A DNA stretch of 64,000 nt from CAVVEQ01 sp963747315 (GTDB lineage: Bacteria; Chloroflexota; Anaerolineae; Anaerolineales; Anaerolineaceae), in the NCBI GenBank assembly GCA_963747315.1, contig CAVVEQ010000013.1:186001-250000 (forward strand), read 5' to 3'. The position numbers and the translations under genes were made by a program. The notes beneath the pieces are model-generated. The model had not been told where the DNA came from, searched no databases, and was given only the letters and a program-made list of their open reading frames with translations. The stretch's first letter is position 1. Each line of letters opens with the position of its first letter. Below, one piece after another: positions 1 through 8,702 of the stretch.

Positions 1-1337
1 TTACCCAGGTTCCTGCGCCTTTCTGCAGGTTTTCCTTCGCTGGTAAGAATCCTCAGCAGATCCGTGCGGGTGACAATGCCGACGATTTTGTTCTTTTCTG
101 GGTCGAACACCGGCACCTGTCCCCAACCGGTTTCGGCCATCACTTTTTGGAGCGTGTTCAGTGAATCCCCAAGTTGAACCCAGACCGAGCCGGTTTCCAT
201 GATCTCAGCTGCTGTTAAATTCAATTTATGCGCGATCGCCCGGTCAACATTTCGGCGCGTCAATAGGCCGGCGACGGTAGCGCCATCCACCACCGGGAAG
301 CCTTCATAGCCATACCGCTGCATCAGTCTGGCGGCTTCATCAACAGGAGTGTCGAGACCAAGCGTCATTGGCCGCCTTGACATAACCCGGTTGACGGTAA
401 GGGCAGGTCGAATGTGCTTTTCGAGTGTTTCAGTCAATGCCATGCAATTGGATTCCAGAAGATTGGCATGATCTTCCTGGTTTGTTGATGCGGCAGTCGG
501 AATAAGAGCAGCCGCTGCTCGCTCGTGCCCGCCGCCTCCAAACACGGCCATCACTGTGCCCACATCAATATGATCGCTGGCAGAGCGGGCGACGATACGA
601 ATCCCATCCCTCGTGGCCACCAGCAGGAACAATGCGTCCGGATCGAGCAGATCCCGCAGTTTGTGTGCAACGCTGGAAATCTCATCAACAAGCGATGGAG
701 CGTCTGCCATGGCGATGACGATGTTGAACCCCTGGATGCGATTGGACCTTGCCGAAGCCAACAGTTGATCATAGACGTCCCGCTGAGCATCAGAAAGAGG
801 AGGGTTAAGAAAATCCACCACCAGTTTCAGGCTGGCGCCATTTTCCAGTAAATACGCCCCCGCGCGAATATCCCTGGGTGTGGTGCTGGAGTATTGAAAG
901 GAGCCCGTGTCTTCAAAAATCCCAAGAAGCAAAAGGCTTGCGGCGATGGGACCGATAACCTCACCACGTTGGATGAGTTCCTCTACCAGGATCGTGGTGG
1001 TGGCGCCAACCTTTCCTGCGATCATTACCCATTCCGTGGGAATTCCTAGCCGGCGATTATGATGGTCAATCACCTGAACCCTGGTGGTTGGCGAAAACCC
1101 CCGCAGGGTGACCATCGACTGGGTATCCACCAGGAAAACCATATCGATCTCTTCTTTGGGGAGATCTTCCAGATCAACGAATGGCAGCTCCGAGCCGTAG
1201 AGGTTTAGAAATGCGCGCACATTCCTATTCAAACGGTGCGGCAAGACAGGAATCGCACCATCGCGGAGGATCGAGGCTGCCAGCAGGGATGCCAGCGCGT
1301 CGAAATCTGCCTGCTCGTGGGTGAGAACAACTTTCAT
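1..1337 (-). CDS. DHH/DHHA1 + CBS-pair protein, probable tRNA nucleotidyltransferase N-terminal part (edge-truncated)
   Basis: The ATG is at 1335-1337 and the frame stays open to the window edge, so about 445 N-terminal residues are visible and the C-terminus is missing. A DHH phosphoesterase domain comes first: HEQADFDA (residues 7-14), DTQ (71-73) and DHH (91-93). The DHHA1 glycine-rich motif GGGGHERAAA follows near residue 266. Two CBS domains lie at about 314-365 and 372-430. This DHH-DHHA1-CBS-CBS order is known in front of a poly(A)-polymerase-type nucleotidyltransferase in A-adding or CCA-adding tRNA enzymes, so the missing part is probably that catalytic domain. A stand-alone DHH/CBS phosphoesterase remains possible. 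The domains are clear; the full identity is inferred. Confidence 0.75.
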   Translation of the reverse strand, partial: MKVVLTHEQADFDALASLLAASILRDGAIPVLPHRLNRNVRAFLNLYGSELPFVDLEDLPKEEIDMVFLVDTQSMVTLRGFSPTTRVQVIDHHNRRLGIPTEWVMIAGKVGATTTILVEELIQRGEVIGPIAASLLLLGIFEDTGSFQYSSTTPRDIRAGAYLLENGASLKLVVDFLNPPLSDAQRDVYDQLLASARSNRIQGFNIVIAMADAPSLVDEISSVAHKLRDLLDPDALFLLVATRDGIRIVARSASDHIDVGTVMAVFGGGGHERAAAALIPTAASTNQEDHANLLESNCMALTETLEKHIRPALTVNRVMSRRPMTLGLDTPVDEAARLMQRYGYEGFPVVDGATVAGLLTRRNVDRAIAHKLNLTAAEIMETGSVWVQLGDSLNTLQKVMAETGWGQVPVFDPEKNKIVGIVTRTDLLRILTSEGKPAERRRNLG

Positions 1338-1436
1338 GGAATTATTGTAACATCAAGGGCTTAATGAAGGTCGCAGCCTAATCCCCCCAGTTGATTTAAA
1401 AATATTTTCTGATATGATGCAAATGATCGAGGAAAA

Positions 1437-2591
1437 ATGGAACACGACCTTACCAGGGAAGAACTGCTGCGTTACTCCCGCCACCTTATGATCCCGGAAG
1501 TAGGCCTGGACGGGCAGCGCAAACTGAAAGCCGCATCGGTGCTGATCGTCGGTACTGGCGGGCTCGGCTCACCCATCTCCCTTTACCTGGCGGCAGCCGG
1601 GGTAGGAAGGATCGGGCTGGTGGATTATGACCGGGTGGAATCCTCCAACCTGCAACGCCAAGTGATCCATTCCCAGGACTCCGTCGGTGAATTGAAGGTG
1701 GATTCCGCCCGAAGAAAATTGCTGGGTCTTAATCCGCTCATCCAGGTCGATACATTCGATACGGTTCTGAACTCCACCAACGCCCGCGAAATTGCTGAGG
1801 GATACCAGATCCTTGTTGATGGAACCGATAACTTCCCAACACGATACCTGTTAAACGACCTGGCAGTATTTACTGGAAAACCATTCGTATATGGTTCCGT
1901 TTTTCGGTTTGAAGGCCAGGCTGCTGTGTTCGATGCCCGCCTGGGACCCTGCTACCGCTGCCTATTCTCTGAACCTCCAGACCCTGCCATGGTACCTTCG
2001 TGCGGGGAGGGTGGGGTTTTCGGTGTGATGCCGGGGATCGTCGGGACCATCCAGGCTACCGAGACTATCAAATTGATCCTTGGGATCGGGGAAACGCTGG
2101 TTGGAAAACTTCTGCTTGTGGATGCGCTTGAATCGGGATTTCAGAAGGTGACTCTGCAGAAGGATCCCGACTGCATGGTATGCGGAGAAACACCGGTCAT
2201 CCACGACCTTATTGATTACGAAGAATTCTGTGCTGCTCCAACGGTGAACTCTCCGGATGCCGGACTTTCTCCGGAAAAGTTGATCTCACCACTGGAGCTT
2301 TCCAAACTAATTGCTGGTGGGTTGGCCCCTAAAATGATCGATGTTCGTAACTCGGTGGAATTGGCCATCTCCACTTTTCCCGGGGCGGAGACTATTCCTA
2401 TTGAGAAGCTTCCCCAATATTTTTCCACCTGGGATAAGGAGCGGGAAATCGTATTTATTTGCAGAACAGGGTTACGGTCTGCACGTGCATTGAAAATGGC
2501 GGAAGCACAAGAATTCAAGCATACCCGCTGCCTGCGGGGGGGCATCAATGCCTGGGCAGGGGAGATCGATCCGAAAATCCGGCAATACTAA
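1437..2591 (+). CDS. moeB: MoeB/ThiF-family adenylyltransferase with C-terminal rhodanese domain
   Basis: 384 aa with an E1-like fold. The ATP loop GTGGLGSP is at residues 39-46. Zinc cysteines sit in CYRC (172-175) and CMVC (246-249), and the conserved cysteine loop PSCGEGG is at 187-193. A rhodanese domain occupies about 285-384, with active-site loop CRTGLRS starting at Cys342. Such fusions (MoeB/MoeZ/Uba4 type) adenylate the C-terminal glycine of a MoaD- or ThiS-like protein and then pass sulfur to form a thiocarboxylate. No sulfur-carrier gene lies next to it, so the partner cannot be read from context. The molybdenum hydroxylase at 22-26 kb would need molybdopterin, which fits a MoeB role. 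The ATG follows an AGGAAAA ribosome-binding site. Confidence 0.88.
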   Translation: MEHDLTREELLRYSRHLMIPEVGLDGQRKLKAASVLIVGTGGLGSPISLYLAAAGVGRIGLVDYDRVESSNLQRQVIHSQDSVGELKVDSARRKLLGLNPLIQVDTFDTVLNSTNAREIAEGYQILVDGTDNFPTRYLLNDLAVFTGKPFVYGSVFRFEGQAAVFDARLGPCYRCLFSEPPDPAMVPSCGEGGVFGVMPGIVGTIQATETIKLILGIGETLVGKLLLVDALESGFQKVTLQKDPDCMVCGETPVIHDLIDYEEFCAAPTVNSPDAGLSPEKLISPLELSKLIAGGLAPKMIDVRNSVELAISTFPGAETIPIEKLPQYFSTWDKEREIVFICRTGLRSARALKMAEAQEFKHTRCLRGGINAWAGEIDPKIRQY

Positions 2592-2612
2592 GCTATCGCG
2601 ACAAGGATAGGC

Positions 2613-3485
2613 ATGAAAATCACACCATTGAAATTGGGAAATGGAGATCAACCTGTTTTGCTTACCGTGCTGGCACACCCGGATGATGAAACTTTCGGCA
2701 CTGGCGGCACGCTGGCGTTATACGCCCGCAGGGGAGTGAAAGTAAACCTGATCTGCGCCACCCGCGGGGAAGTGGGCGAGGTCGACGAGAAGTACATGCA
2801 AGGTTTCAATTCGATAGCAGAAAGAAGGGAGGATGAATTACGATGTGCGGCCGGGTTATTGGGGTTGAATGAAGTGATCTTCCTGGATTACCGGGATTCC
2901 GGTATGGAAGGCTCTCCTGAGAACAAACACCCGCAGGCGCTTGCCGCCCAACCAAAGGAAGATGTGGCCAGGATCGTTGCCAGTCATATCCGCAGGCTCC
3001 GCCCGCAGGTGCTAATAACCTTCGATCCCATCGGGGGATACCGCCACCCGGATCACATTGCCATTCACCGGGCAACTGTAAGAGCTTTTGAATTGTGCAA
3101 GGATCCAAATTTCAAGGATGATCAGGATCCCTTCCTGCCATCAAAATTCTATTTCAACACGTTCCCACGAGGATTCCTGAAAGCAGGGGTGAGGCTCATC
3201 CGCCTCTTCGGTGGCGACCCGCAGCATTTTGGACGGAATAAGGATATTGACCTGCTCTCGATCGCTGAAGTCGATTTTCCGATCAACGCGAAAATCAATT
3301 ACCGCCCAGTCGCGGAAATCCGTGACCAGGCATCCGCCTGTCACGCCAGCCAGGGGGGACAATCTATGACCCGGGGACCGCTTGGGTGGTTTCGGCGATT
3401 ATTTTCTGCCAATGAAACCTATATGAGGGCATACCCACCAACAAAAGATAAGATTGTCGAAAAAGACCTTTTTACCGGTTTGTAA
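2613..3485 (+). CDS. PIG-L/LmbE family deacetylase
   Basis: 290 aa starting 21 nt after moeB, so probably co-transcribed. The family zinc site is present: AHPDD at residues 21-25 and HPDH at 145-148, with the RGE element at 51-53. PIG-L/LmbE enzymes remove N-acetyl groups from amino sugars or sugar conjugates, for example GlcNAc-PI, or GlcNAc-Ins in mycothiol synthesis (MshB) and the equivalent step for bacillithiol. Which substrate this protein uses cannot be decided here. No thiol-ligase gene is adjacent. It appears cytoplasmic, with no signal peptide or membrane segment. Family assignment is firm; substrate is unknown. Confidence 0.85.
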   Translation: MKITPLKLGNGDQPVLLTVLAHPDDETFGTGGTLALYARRGVKVNLICATRGEVGEVDEKYMQGFNSIAERREDELRCAAGLLGLNEVIFLDYRDSGMEGSPENKHPQALAAQPKEDVARIVASHIRRLRPQVLITFDPIGGYRHPDHIAIHRATVRAFELCKDPNFKDDQDPFLPSKFYFNTFPRGFLKAGVRLIRLFGGDPQHFGRNKDIDLLSIAEVDFPINAKINYRPVAEIRDQASACHASQGGQSMTRGPLGWFRRLFSANETYMRAYPPTKDKIVEKDLFTGL

Positions 3486-3662
3486 ACCACCCGAATTAAT
3501 CTAAAACAACGCTGATATCTCCTGTTTTATTTATTCCCATATTTCCGGAACAACAATTTCGATCGATCGAAAAATAAGAAAAATTCCCGGTAGTATTGAC
3601 ACCAGGAACTTGATATTCTTACAAATCAAATTATAAATATAAAAGCGAGATTGAGTTATCTC

Positions 3663-4184
3663 CTACCCTGGTGATGCGGATTTCGATTTACACCAAGCCA
3701 TGATCGAATTATAGATCGGGCATCTGTCGTATACACCCCAAAATGCGATCAATGCACCTCCGAGGATGAACAGCCAGTTGATCCCATTCAAAAGCCCAAT
3801 TGCAATCAATCCAAAGCCGGAAACAAGGCGGATTATCCTGGTCACCTGGGATACACCTGTTTTTACTTCCCCGATGCCGTTTTTCGCGGACTGGAATATT
3901 ATCCGCAATGATTCCAAACTTTGTGAGCCGGTCTTTCGAAACAGTTCCCTGCCTTCTTTAAACGCAATCATCGTTGGGATTGCATAGATTTTCATTGCCC
4001 TGGCAATCTCCACATCCTCGTCCACATTGATTCTGACGAGTTCAACCGTTTCCGCAAATTCACCAGCTACTTTTTCCAGATTGGGCTCCATAGCATGGCA
4101 AGGACCGCACCAAGCCGCCCAATATTCAACCACAACGGTTTTTTCGGGTTTGCTGAGGATTAAATCTAGTTCGTTTTTATTCAT
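3663..4184 (-). CDS. Thioredoxin-DUF2892 fusion protein
   Basis: 173 aa. Residues 1-105 are a thioredoxin fold with active site WCGPC (25-29) and the cis-proline loop IPT near 69-71. Residues from about 115 form two hydrophobic helices of the DUF2892 type, like the membrane part of E. coli YgaP, ending in DRCPIY. The domain pairing suggests a thiol-disulfide enzyme tethered to the membrane. DUF2892 is more familiar attached to a rhodanese, so the thioredoxin pairing is unusual. The start is the ATG at 4184, after TAGGAATTTCC; the reading frame extends upstream but that part has no thioredoxin character and crosses the hairpin at 4200-4224. The neighbour upstream is a free-standing DUF2892 protein. 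Confidence 0.82.
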   Translation of the reverse strand: MNKNELDLILSKPEKTVVVEYWAAWCGPCHAMEPNLEKVAGEFAETVELVRINVDEDVEIARAMKIYAIPTMIAFKEGRELFRKTGSQSLESLRIIFQSAKNGIGEVKTGVSQVTRIIRLVSGFGLIAIGLLNGINWLFILGGALIAFWGVYDRCPIYNSIMAWCKSKSASPG

Positions 4185-4199
4185 GGAAATTCCTACTAG

Positions 4200-4224
4200 A
4201 GAGGGTGTGCTAGGCACACCCTCT
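4200..4224 (-). promoter_or_regulatory. Perfect hairpin in the leader of the thioredoxin-DUF2892 gene
   Basis: AGAGGGTGTGC (4200-4210) and GCACACCCTCT (4214-4224) form an 11-bp perfect stem with a 3-nt loop. It lies between the two minus-strand genes, 16 nt before the ATG at 4184. In the direction of transcription no U-run follows it, so it is not a classical terminator. It could separate expression of the two genes by mRNA processing or partial termination, or mask the ribosome-binding site. Confidence 0.55.
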
Positions 4225-4236
4225 TGAAAAATAAAA

Positions 4237-4443
4237 TTACTGAGCGCTTTTATTCGTGTTGATTTTGAGCGCAACATAAAGTGGGCAGAATCCGATGATC
4301 CCGGTACCCAATAGCATCGCACCTAGAACCAGGAACAACCAACCAAGCCAACCTGCCACCGTGCCTGCAGCGAATAACCCGATCAGCACCAATCCGACAA
4401 CCACACGGATGATACGATCTAAACCACCTTCATTTCTTTTCAT
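4237..4443 (-). CDS. Small DUF2892 (YgaP-type) membrane protein
   Basis: 68 aa. The start at 4443 is chosen because AGGAG lies just upstream. A charged N-terminus (MKRNEGGLDRIIR) is followed by two hydrophobic helices separated by a short turn and by the family signature GFCPLY. DUF2892 proteins are small inner-membrane proteins often linked to rhodanese or thioredoxin domains and thought to act in sulfur or thiol transfer; their exact function is not settled. The next gene downstream carries the same domain fused to a thioredoxin, so the pair probably arose by duplication and may interact in the membrane. Confidence 0.8.
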   Translation of the reverse strand: MKRNEGGLDRIIRVVVGLVLIGLFAAGTVAGWLGWLFLVLGAMLLGTGIIGFCPLYVALKINTNKSAQ

Positions 4444-4563
4444 TTCCTCATCTCCTATAGATTTGATATCTATATGATGATGCACCAATTGAAAAGTTAC
4501 AAAGGAAGGTGCGTTCATAAATCAATCGGAAAAGAATTATCGAAAATTCAGGATAGAGAAAGT

Positions 4564-5631
4564 TTACGGGATTACTTGATCCTGGGAAAAATCACCCGTG
4601 AGATGTTCGGAAACCGAATCGTTTGCAGCAGATTGGGCAGGAACACTCAGTAAGATGGTCTCCCTCAATGAAAGCCAAGTTTCCTGCTCGCGCCATTTTC
4701 GCCATATTTTCAAGAAATCCCGGTAGGCTTTGTCCCGTGCGACGGTCCGGTTTCCCAGGAAATATTGGATACCCGGAGTAATCCGGTATAGCGGTCGGTT
4801 ATGACCGTAGAATTTATGGATACGTTGACGTTCTTTTTCCTCGAAGCCGGGCAAAAAGGCAATCCACACGTCGCAGTCATGGATATCGCCCAGGATCTGC
4901 TGGCTCTTCCTGGCAGCCTGAAGCGGTTTCGTCAATTCATCGGGATAGATCGGGGCGAACATCTCCATTGCATAGCGCAAGCGTTTGGCGGCAATTCGCA
5001 TGGCATGCAGCATGGTTGTGTTATCTGGTTGGCGAAGGTAAACCTCATACGATAGGAAATCGTTCAACTTATCATTGATGATCGTGTACGCAAGCTGATA
5101 GAGACCGGGGGAGAATACACTGGTTTCATTAAGGGTGGAAGAGAAGCGTGAGATGATCTGGGAGCATACTTTGCTTTTTTCAAGATCATCCAAAGCGCAC
5201 AGAACATCCTTCTGAAGCGAACTGCGTTGCTGGGTCAAGCGGAGGAGGATTCGGTTGATCCCCGGTTTGCATTTCGGATCTTTGATTTCCCGAAGAACCT
5301 GGGTGATCAGATCGATCTGCACATCGGTATCCCTGGCTTCTCCCAACGACCTGGTAAGGCGGCGAATGGTACGGATCCAGGTTGCCTGTTTTTTCTCCGG
5401 AAGACTTTCCCTGAATACACTCAGCGCAGAACGCAACCTGCGGGATGCCACCCGCATGCGGTGAATATATTCGATATCTTCGGATGAGCGAACCCCTTCT
5501 ATCTCATTCTGCAGGGCTTCTACCGACCGCACAAAAATTAAGGCGGCGAACGCATAAATACCCGGATCGCCCCGGGCTTTAGATTCGGGGTTGGTTTTTA
5601 CTGGTATCTCGCTTTCCAGCGGGTCCTGCAA
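4564..5631 (-). CDS. CHAD domain protein
   Basis: About 355 aa. Two related helical repeats are visible, with conserved histidine/arginine-rich segments HRMRVASRRLRSAL in the N-terminal half and MHAMRIAAKRLRYAMEMF in the C-terminal half. That is the CHAD signature. CHAD domains bind polyphosphate through basic helical surfaces and are found near polyphosphate-metabolism genes. Here the gene ends a run containing pstB, phoU and two P-loop kinases, which fits a polyphosphate role. The start is taken as TTG at 5631 because GGGGAGG stands 6 nt upstream; a farther TTG at 5652 would put that ribosome site inside the gene. No CYTH domain is attached. Confidence 0.82.
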   Translation of the reverse strand: MQDPLESEIPVKTNPESKARGDPGIYAFAALIFVRSVEALQNEIEGVRSSEDIEYIHRMRVASRRLRSALSVFRESLPEKKQATWIRTIRRLTRSLGEARDTDVQIDLITQVLREIKDPKCKPGINRILLRLTQQRSSLQKDVLCALDDLEKSKVCSQIISRFSSTLNETSVFSPGLYQLAYTIINDKLNDFLSYEVYLRQPDNTTMLHAMRIAAKRLRYAMEMFAPIYPDELTKPLQAARKSQQILGDIHDCDVWIAFLPGFEEKERQRIHKFYGHNRPLYRITPGIQYFLGNRTVARDKAYRDFLKIWRKWREQETWLSLRETILLSVPAQSAANDSVSEHLTGDFSQDQVIP

Positions 5632-5665
5632 AGGGCACCTCCCCTGTATCAAATTGAATTCTGGA

Positions 5666-6366
5666 TCAAGATGTTTTCAAGATCTTTGATTGAATTTTCC
5701 GTTTGAGATCGTTATGAACCACCTGAGGAGAGCGGGTGGCATCCACTTCTACGAAATTAAATTCTTTGGACAGACCGAAGAATTGCTCGATCAACGCTGC
5801 CTGGTAGATGCAGAAACTATCGTAGAGATTATTTGCGCAGCGGATATCCATACCGGATTCCCAATGGTCGAATCCACGGCCTGAAACGACCCGCTTAACT
5901 CAGGGTCTGGACATCAGATTTAAGTAGGAAGACAATATCAGGTTTCAATGCAAAACCATATAGTTTTCGTACCCAGTCCGGGTCTGCTCCACGAACCACA
6001 TCACGGGCGATGGTGGAGTAAAAATAGCGGTCAGAAAGGACAAAAAAACCTGCCTCCAGACGCGGGGATGATCTGGTTTTCAAGCCGGTCCGCAAAATCG
6101 GTTGCGTAAAAGAGACTCATCGTCAAGGGACTTAAGGTATTACCCAGCTTGGCTGCATCCAAACCGGGCTGGGTGAGCGGGGAGCGCTTTAACCCGGTAT
6201 CAGAGACTGCAAATCCTTCGTTTTCCAACCAGGTGCGAAGTAACTGGATCTGGGTGGAACGTCCGACACCATCTGTACCTTCAAGGACGATCAATTTCCC
6301 CGGCATATCCTTCGATTTGATTTTTTTATAAGGAAAACCAGCTCCATAAAATTTCGGTTCAGTCAT
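5666..6366 (-). CDS. Second thymidylate-kinase-like P-loop kinase (two frameshifts)
   Basis: The gene starts at the ATG at 6366, overlapping the end of the preceding kinase by 8 nt. Its P-loop reads EGTDGVGRST, with arginine where P-loop kinases have the catalytic lysine. The frame breaks near 6059 and again near 5893; each is repaired by removing one base. The joined product matches its neighbour throughout, including DRYFYSTIARD and the block RDVVRGADPDWVRKLYGFAL. The C-terminal part (FDHWESGMDIRC) is more diverged. Either this is a partner subunit with a weakened active site or a distinct small-molecule kinase. The breaks resemble the sequence errors seen elsewhere in the window, so I do not call it a pseudogene. 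Confidence 0.7.
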
Positions 6367-7084
6367 GCTGACCTCCCATTTGGGCGATTGGGGTAGGATT
6401 TCCGGAAGGGATCACCAAGTTCATTCCTTCCCACCCGTCCAGCACTTGTTGGACCGCGGATCGAACTTCTTTCTGCTGTAATTCCACGGATTGGGCGCCG
6501 TCAATGACTTTGAAGCCGAATTCGTCCACCATCTTGTCGTATTGATTGATCACCAACTGCTGGAACATTTTGAAGCTGGTTTTCTTATCGTCGGATAATC
6601 CCAGGTCCATGCCAGCTTCATAGTATTTGATCTTGGCTCGTGAGGAAAGAATGCGTTTTACGGCAACATCCAGGGGAACACGGAAGTAAAGGGCGAGGTT
6701 TGGCATGACCGCGAAGGAGTATAGTTCCCGCACCCAAACTGGATCCACGCCTCGGGCTACATCGCGTGCGAATGCGGTGAATGAATATCGGTCCGCAAGG
6801 ACGATCACGCCAGCTTTGAGCATTGGCAGGATCTTGTTTTCCCAGCGGTGGGCAAAATCGGTGGATTGGAGCAGGCTGAAGGATGTGGGGGTGAACATCT
6901 TCTCGCTTTTTCCAAGACGGGTTGTGCTTTTTACAAGCTCGGAAGAATTCCACTCGCTGAAATACACCGGTTTTCCCTGCTTACGCAGCCATTTGGTAAG
7001 CAGATCGATCTGGGTGGATTTACCGCTGCCATCGATACCTTCCACGACGATCAGCCGGCCTTTATATGGATTTGGTCTTAACAA
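6359..7084 (-). CDS. tmk: Thymidylate-kinase-like P-loop kinase
   Basis: 241 aa. It has the Walker A EGIDGSGKST at residues 16-25, the DRYSF motif, a family helix ending in VKRILSSR, and a lid region. These place it in the dTMP kinase family. The segment after DRY reads SFTAFARD, whereas typical Tmk has S-x-AYQ, and it shares the block ARDVARGVDPVWVRELYSFA with the next gene. It may therefore not be a standard dTMP kinase. The start is TTG at 7084, with AAAGGGG 6 nt upstream and no nearby ATG. It has its own likely promoter at 7133-7141 and overlaps the downstream paralogue by 8 nt. Confidence 0.75.
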   Translation of the reverse strand: MLRPNPYKGRLIVVEGIDGSGKSTQIDLLTKWLRKQGKPVYFSEWNSSELVKSTTRLGKSEKMFTPTSFSLLQSTDFAHRWENKILPMLKAGVIVLADRYSFTAFARDVARGVDPVWVRELYSFAVMPNLALYFRVPLDVAVKRILSSRAKIKYYEAGMDLGLSDDKKTSFKMFQQLVINQYDKMVDEFGFKVIDGAQSVELQQKEVRSAVQQVLDGWEGMNLVIPSGNPTPIAQMGGQHD

Positions 7085-7132
7085 GGTATGCCCCTTTCTT
7101 CAAGTTCGATGACACAAAAAGCTGAGGGGATG

Positions 7133-7141
7133 ATTATAGCA
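7133..7141 (-). promoter_or_regulatory. Extended -10 promoter for the kinase pair
   Basis: The minus strand reads TGCTATAAT, a perfect -10 box with the TGn extension. It lies about 50 nt upstream of the TTG start of the first kinase and just downstream of phoU. The -35 region is poor, which is common for extended -10 promoters. It suggests the kinase-CHAD genes can be transcribed apart from pstB-phoU. Confidence 0.5.
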
Positions 7142-7166
7142 TTCAACACTTAGTTTTTGACGTCTT

Positions 7167-7862
7167 TTATTCATCCTCGTCCAGTGGAAAATCCTCTTCG
7201 GCGTCTTCTCCTTCAATTTCCATGAATTCCCCAGTGCAAATGAACACGGTCCGTTCGCAAATATTGGAAACCCGGTCCGCAAATCGCTCCAGGTTGTGCG
7301 CAGCTGCAAACATCATTTGAGCTTGAGGCGCAGAGAGGGGACTTTGGATGATGGCATCTATCGTATCCTGCCGCACTTTGGCATAAAGAGCATCCACCTT
7401 GTCGTCTTCTAAGGGGACGCGGACTGCGCTTTTATAATCTTCGGTCACGAAAGCCGTGATGGCATCGTGAAGCATGGATATGCCAAGTTTGGTCATTTCT
7501 TCAAGGTCGGCAGCGGGAACAGGGTAGTCGGAAGGGCCAAGCCGGATGACGATCTTAGCAATACCTTTGGCATAATCTCCCATCCTCTCAAGCTCGGTGG
7601 CGATTTCAAGGATTCCGGTCAGGAGACGAAGATCATGCGCCATTGGTTGCTGGGTGGCCATAACGATCATCACCGCGCTTTCGATGGCATTCCGCTTTCC
7701 GTTGATCTCAGCATCATCCGCCAATACACGGCGCGCTTCAGGTATGTTCCGGCTGCGAAACAAACCGGATGATTTGTGCATCGCTTGTTCCACCATGCTG
7801 GAAAGCATGATGATTTCATCACGGATGTTCTGAATATTTCGGTCTAGAGTTTCTCTGGTCAT
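7167..7862 (-). CDS. phoU: PhoU phosphate-signalling protein
   Basis: 231 aa, the usual PhoU length. Two three-helix repeats each carry the metal-binding E-x3-D signature: ERMGDYAKGIAKI in the first and ERFADRVSNICERTVF in the second. PhoU is a cytoplasmic negative regulator linking the Pst transporter to the phosphate sensor kinase and restraining phosphate uptake. It lies 23 nt downstream of pstB, as is usual, and GAGG precedes the ATG. The C-terminus is a short acidic tail (EEDFPLDEDE), which is longer than in many homologues. No PhoR/PhoB genes are in view. Confidence 0.93.
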   Translation of the reverse strand: MTRETLDRNIQNIRDEIIMLSSMVEQAMHKSSGLFRSRNIPEARRVLADDAEINGKRNAIESAVMIVMATQQPMAHDLRLLTGILEIATELERMGDYAKGIAKIVIRLGPSDYPVPAADLEEMTKLGISMLHDAITAFVTEDYKSAVRVPLEDDKVDALYAKVRQDTIDAIIQSPLSAPQAQMMFAAAHNLERFADRVSNICERTVFICTGEFMEIEGEDAEEDFPLDEDE

Positions 7863-7885
7863 TTTTCCTCAATTTCTCCGGATTC

Positions 7886-8683
7886 TTACCCGAACCGACC
7901 GGTAATATAATCTTCCGTTCGTTTATCCCGCGGGTTGGTAAAGATCTGGCTGGTAATCCCAAATTCGACCAAGATCCCTGCGCGGTCGGTGTCCATATTG
8001 AAAAAAGCGGTGTAGTCGGAAGCACGTGCTGCCTGCTGCATGTTGTGGGTAACGATGATGATGGTGTAGGTGGAGGAAAGATCGCGCATCAACTCTTCGA
8101 TCTTCAAGGTGGCGATCGGATCAAGGGCGGAGCAGGGTTCATCCATCAGGATGATCTCAGGCCGAACAGCGAGCACCCTCGCAATGCATAGACGCTGCTG
8201 TTGCCCACCGGAAAGGCTGAGGGCGCTCTGGTTAAGGATATCCTTCACTTCATCCCATAAGGCCGCTTCCCTCAGCGACCTTTCCACCAATTGATCCATG
8301 TTTTCCTTGACCCCGTTGATTCGGGCTCCCCAGGCGATGTTGTCGTAGATACTCTTGGGAAATGGGTTTGGTCGTTGAAACACCATCCCGATCTTGCGGC
8401 GGATCATCACAGGATCAATTTCAGGGGATGCGAGATTCTTCCCGTGAAATATAATACTGCCTTCCATCCTCGATCCGCTTATGTAATCATTCATCCGGTT
8501 GAACGATCGAATGACTGTGCTCTTCCCGCAACCGGAGGATCCTATGATCGCGGTGATCTTGTGCGGGATCACCTTGAGGTTCACTTCCTTGACTGCCCGG
8601 AAAGCTCCGTAGAAGATTGCCAGGTCCTGAGTTTCAAGCAAGTATCGGTTATCTGGTGGGATCGTCGGGGTCATTGTTTCCAT
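7886..8683 (-). CDS. pstB: Phosphate ABC transporter ATP-binding protein
   Basis: About 265 aa from the ATG at 8683. It has Walker A GSSGCGKST (about residues 48-56), the PstB-typical SFNRMND stretch, signature LSGGQQQR, Walker B IILMDEP and the switch histidine in VTHN. PstB powers phosphate import through PstA/PstC with PstS as binding protein. Those partner genes are not here: the gene upstream is a glycosyltransferase, so this is a detached pstB-phoU pair. The open frame reaches 8731, but a good promoter (8703-8731) overlaps that region, so the start must be at 8683 or at the ATG 9 nt further in. Confidence 0.92.
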   Translation of the reverse strand: METMTPTIPPDNRYLLETQDLAIFYGAFRAVKEVNLKVIPHKITAIIGSSGCGKSTVIRSFNRMNDYISGSRMEGSIIFHGKNLASPEIDPVMIRRKIGMVFQRPNPFPKSIYDNIAWGARINGVKENMDQLVERSLREAALWDEVKDILNQSALSLSGGQQQRLCIARVLAVRPEIILMDEPCSALDPIATLKIEELMRDLSSTYTIIIVTHNMQQAARASDYTAFFNMDTDRAGILVEFGITSQIFTNPRDKRTEDYITGRFG

Positions 8684-8702
8684 TACTCGCAAGATTATAC
8701 GT

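Noticed and set aside
3557..3572. 16-bp palindrome TTTCGATCGATCGAAA between convergent genes.
   Set aside because: It is partly a GATC repeat, lies between gene ends rather than at a promoter, and has no second copy in a similar position; too little to call an operator.
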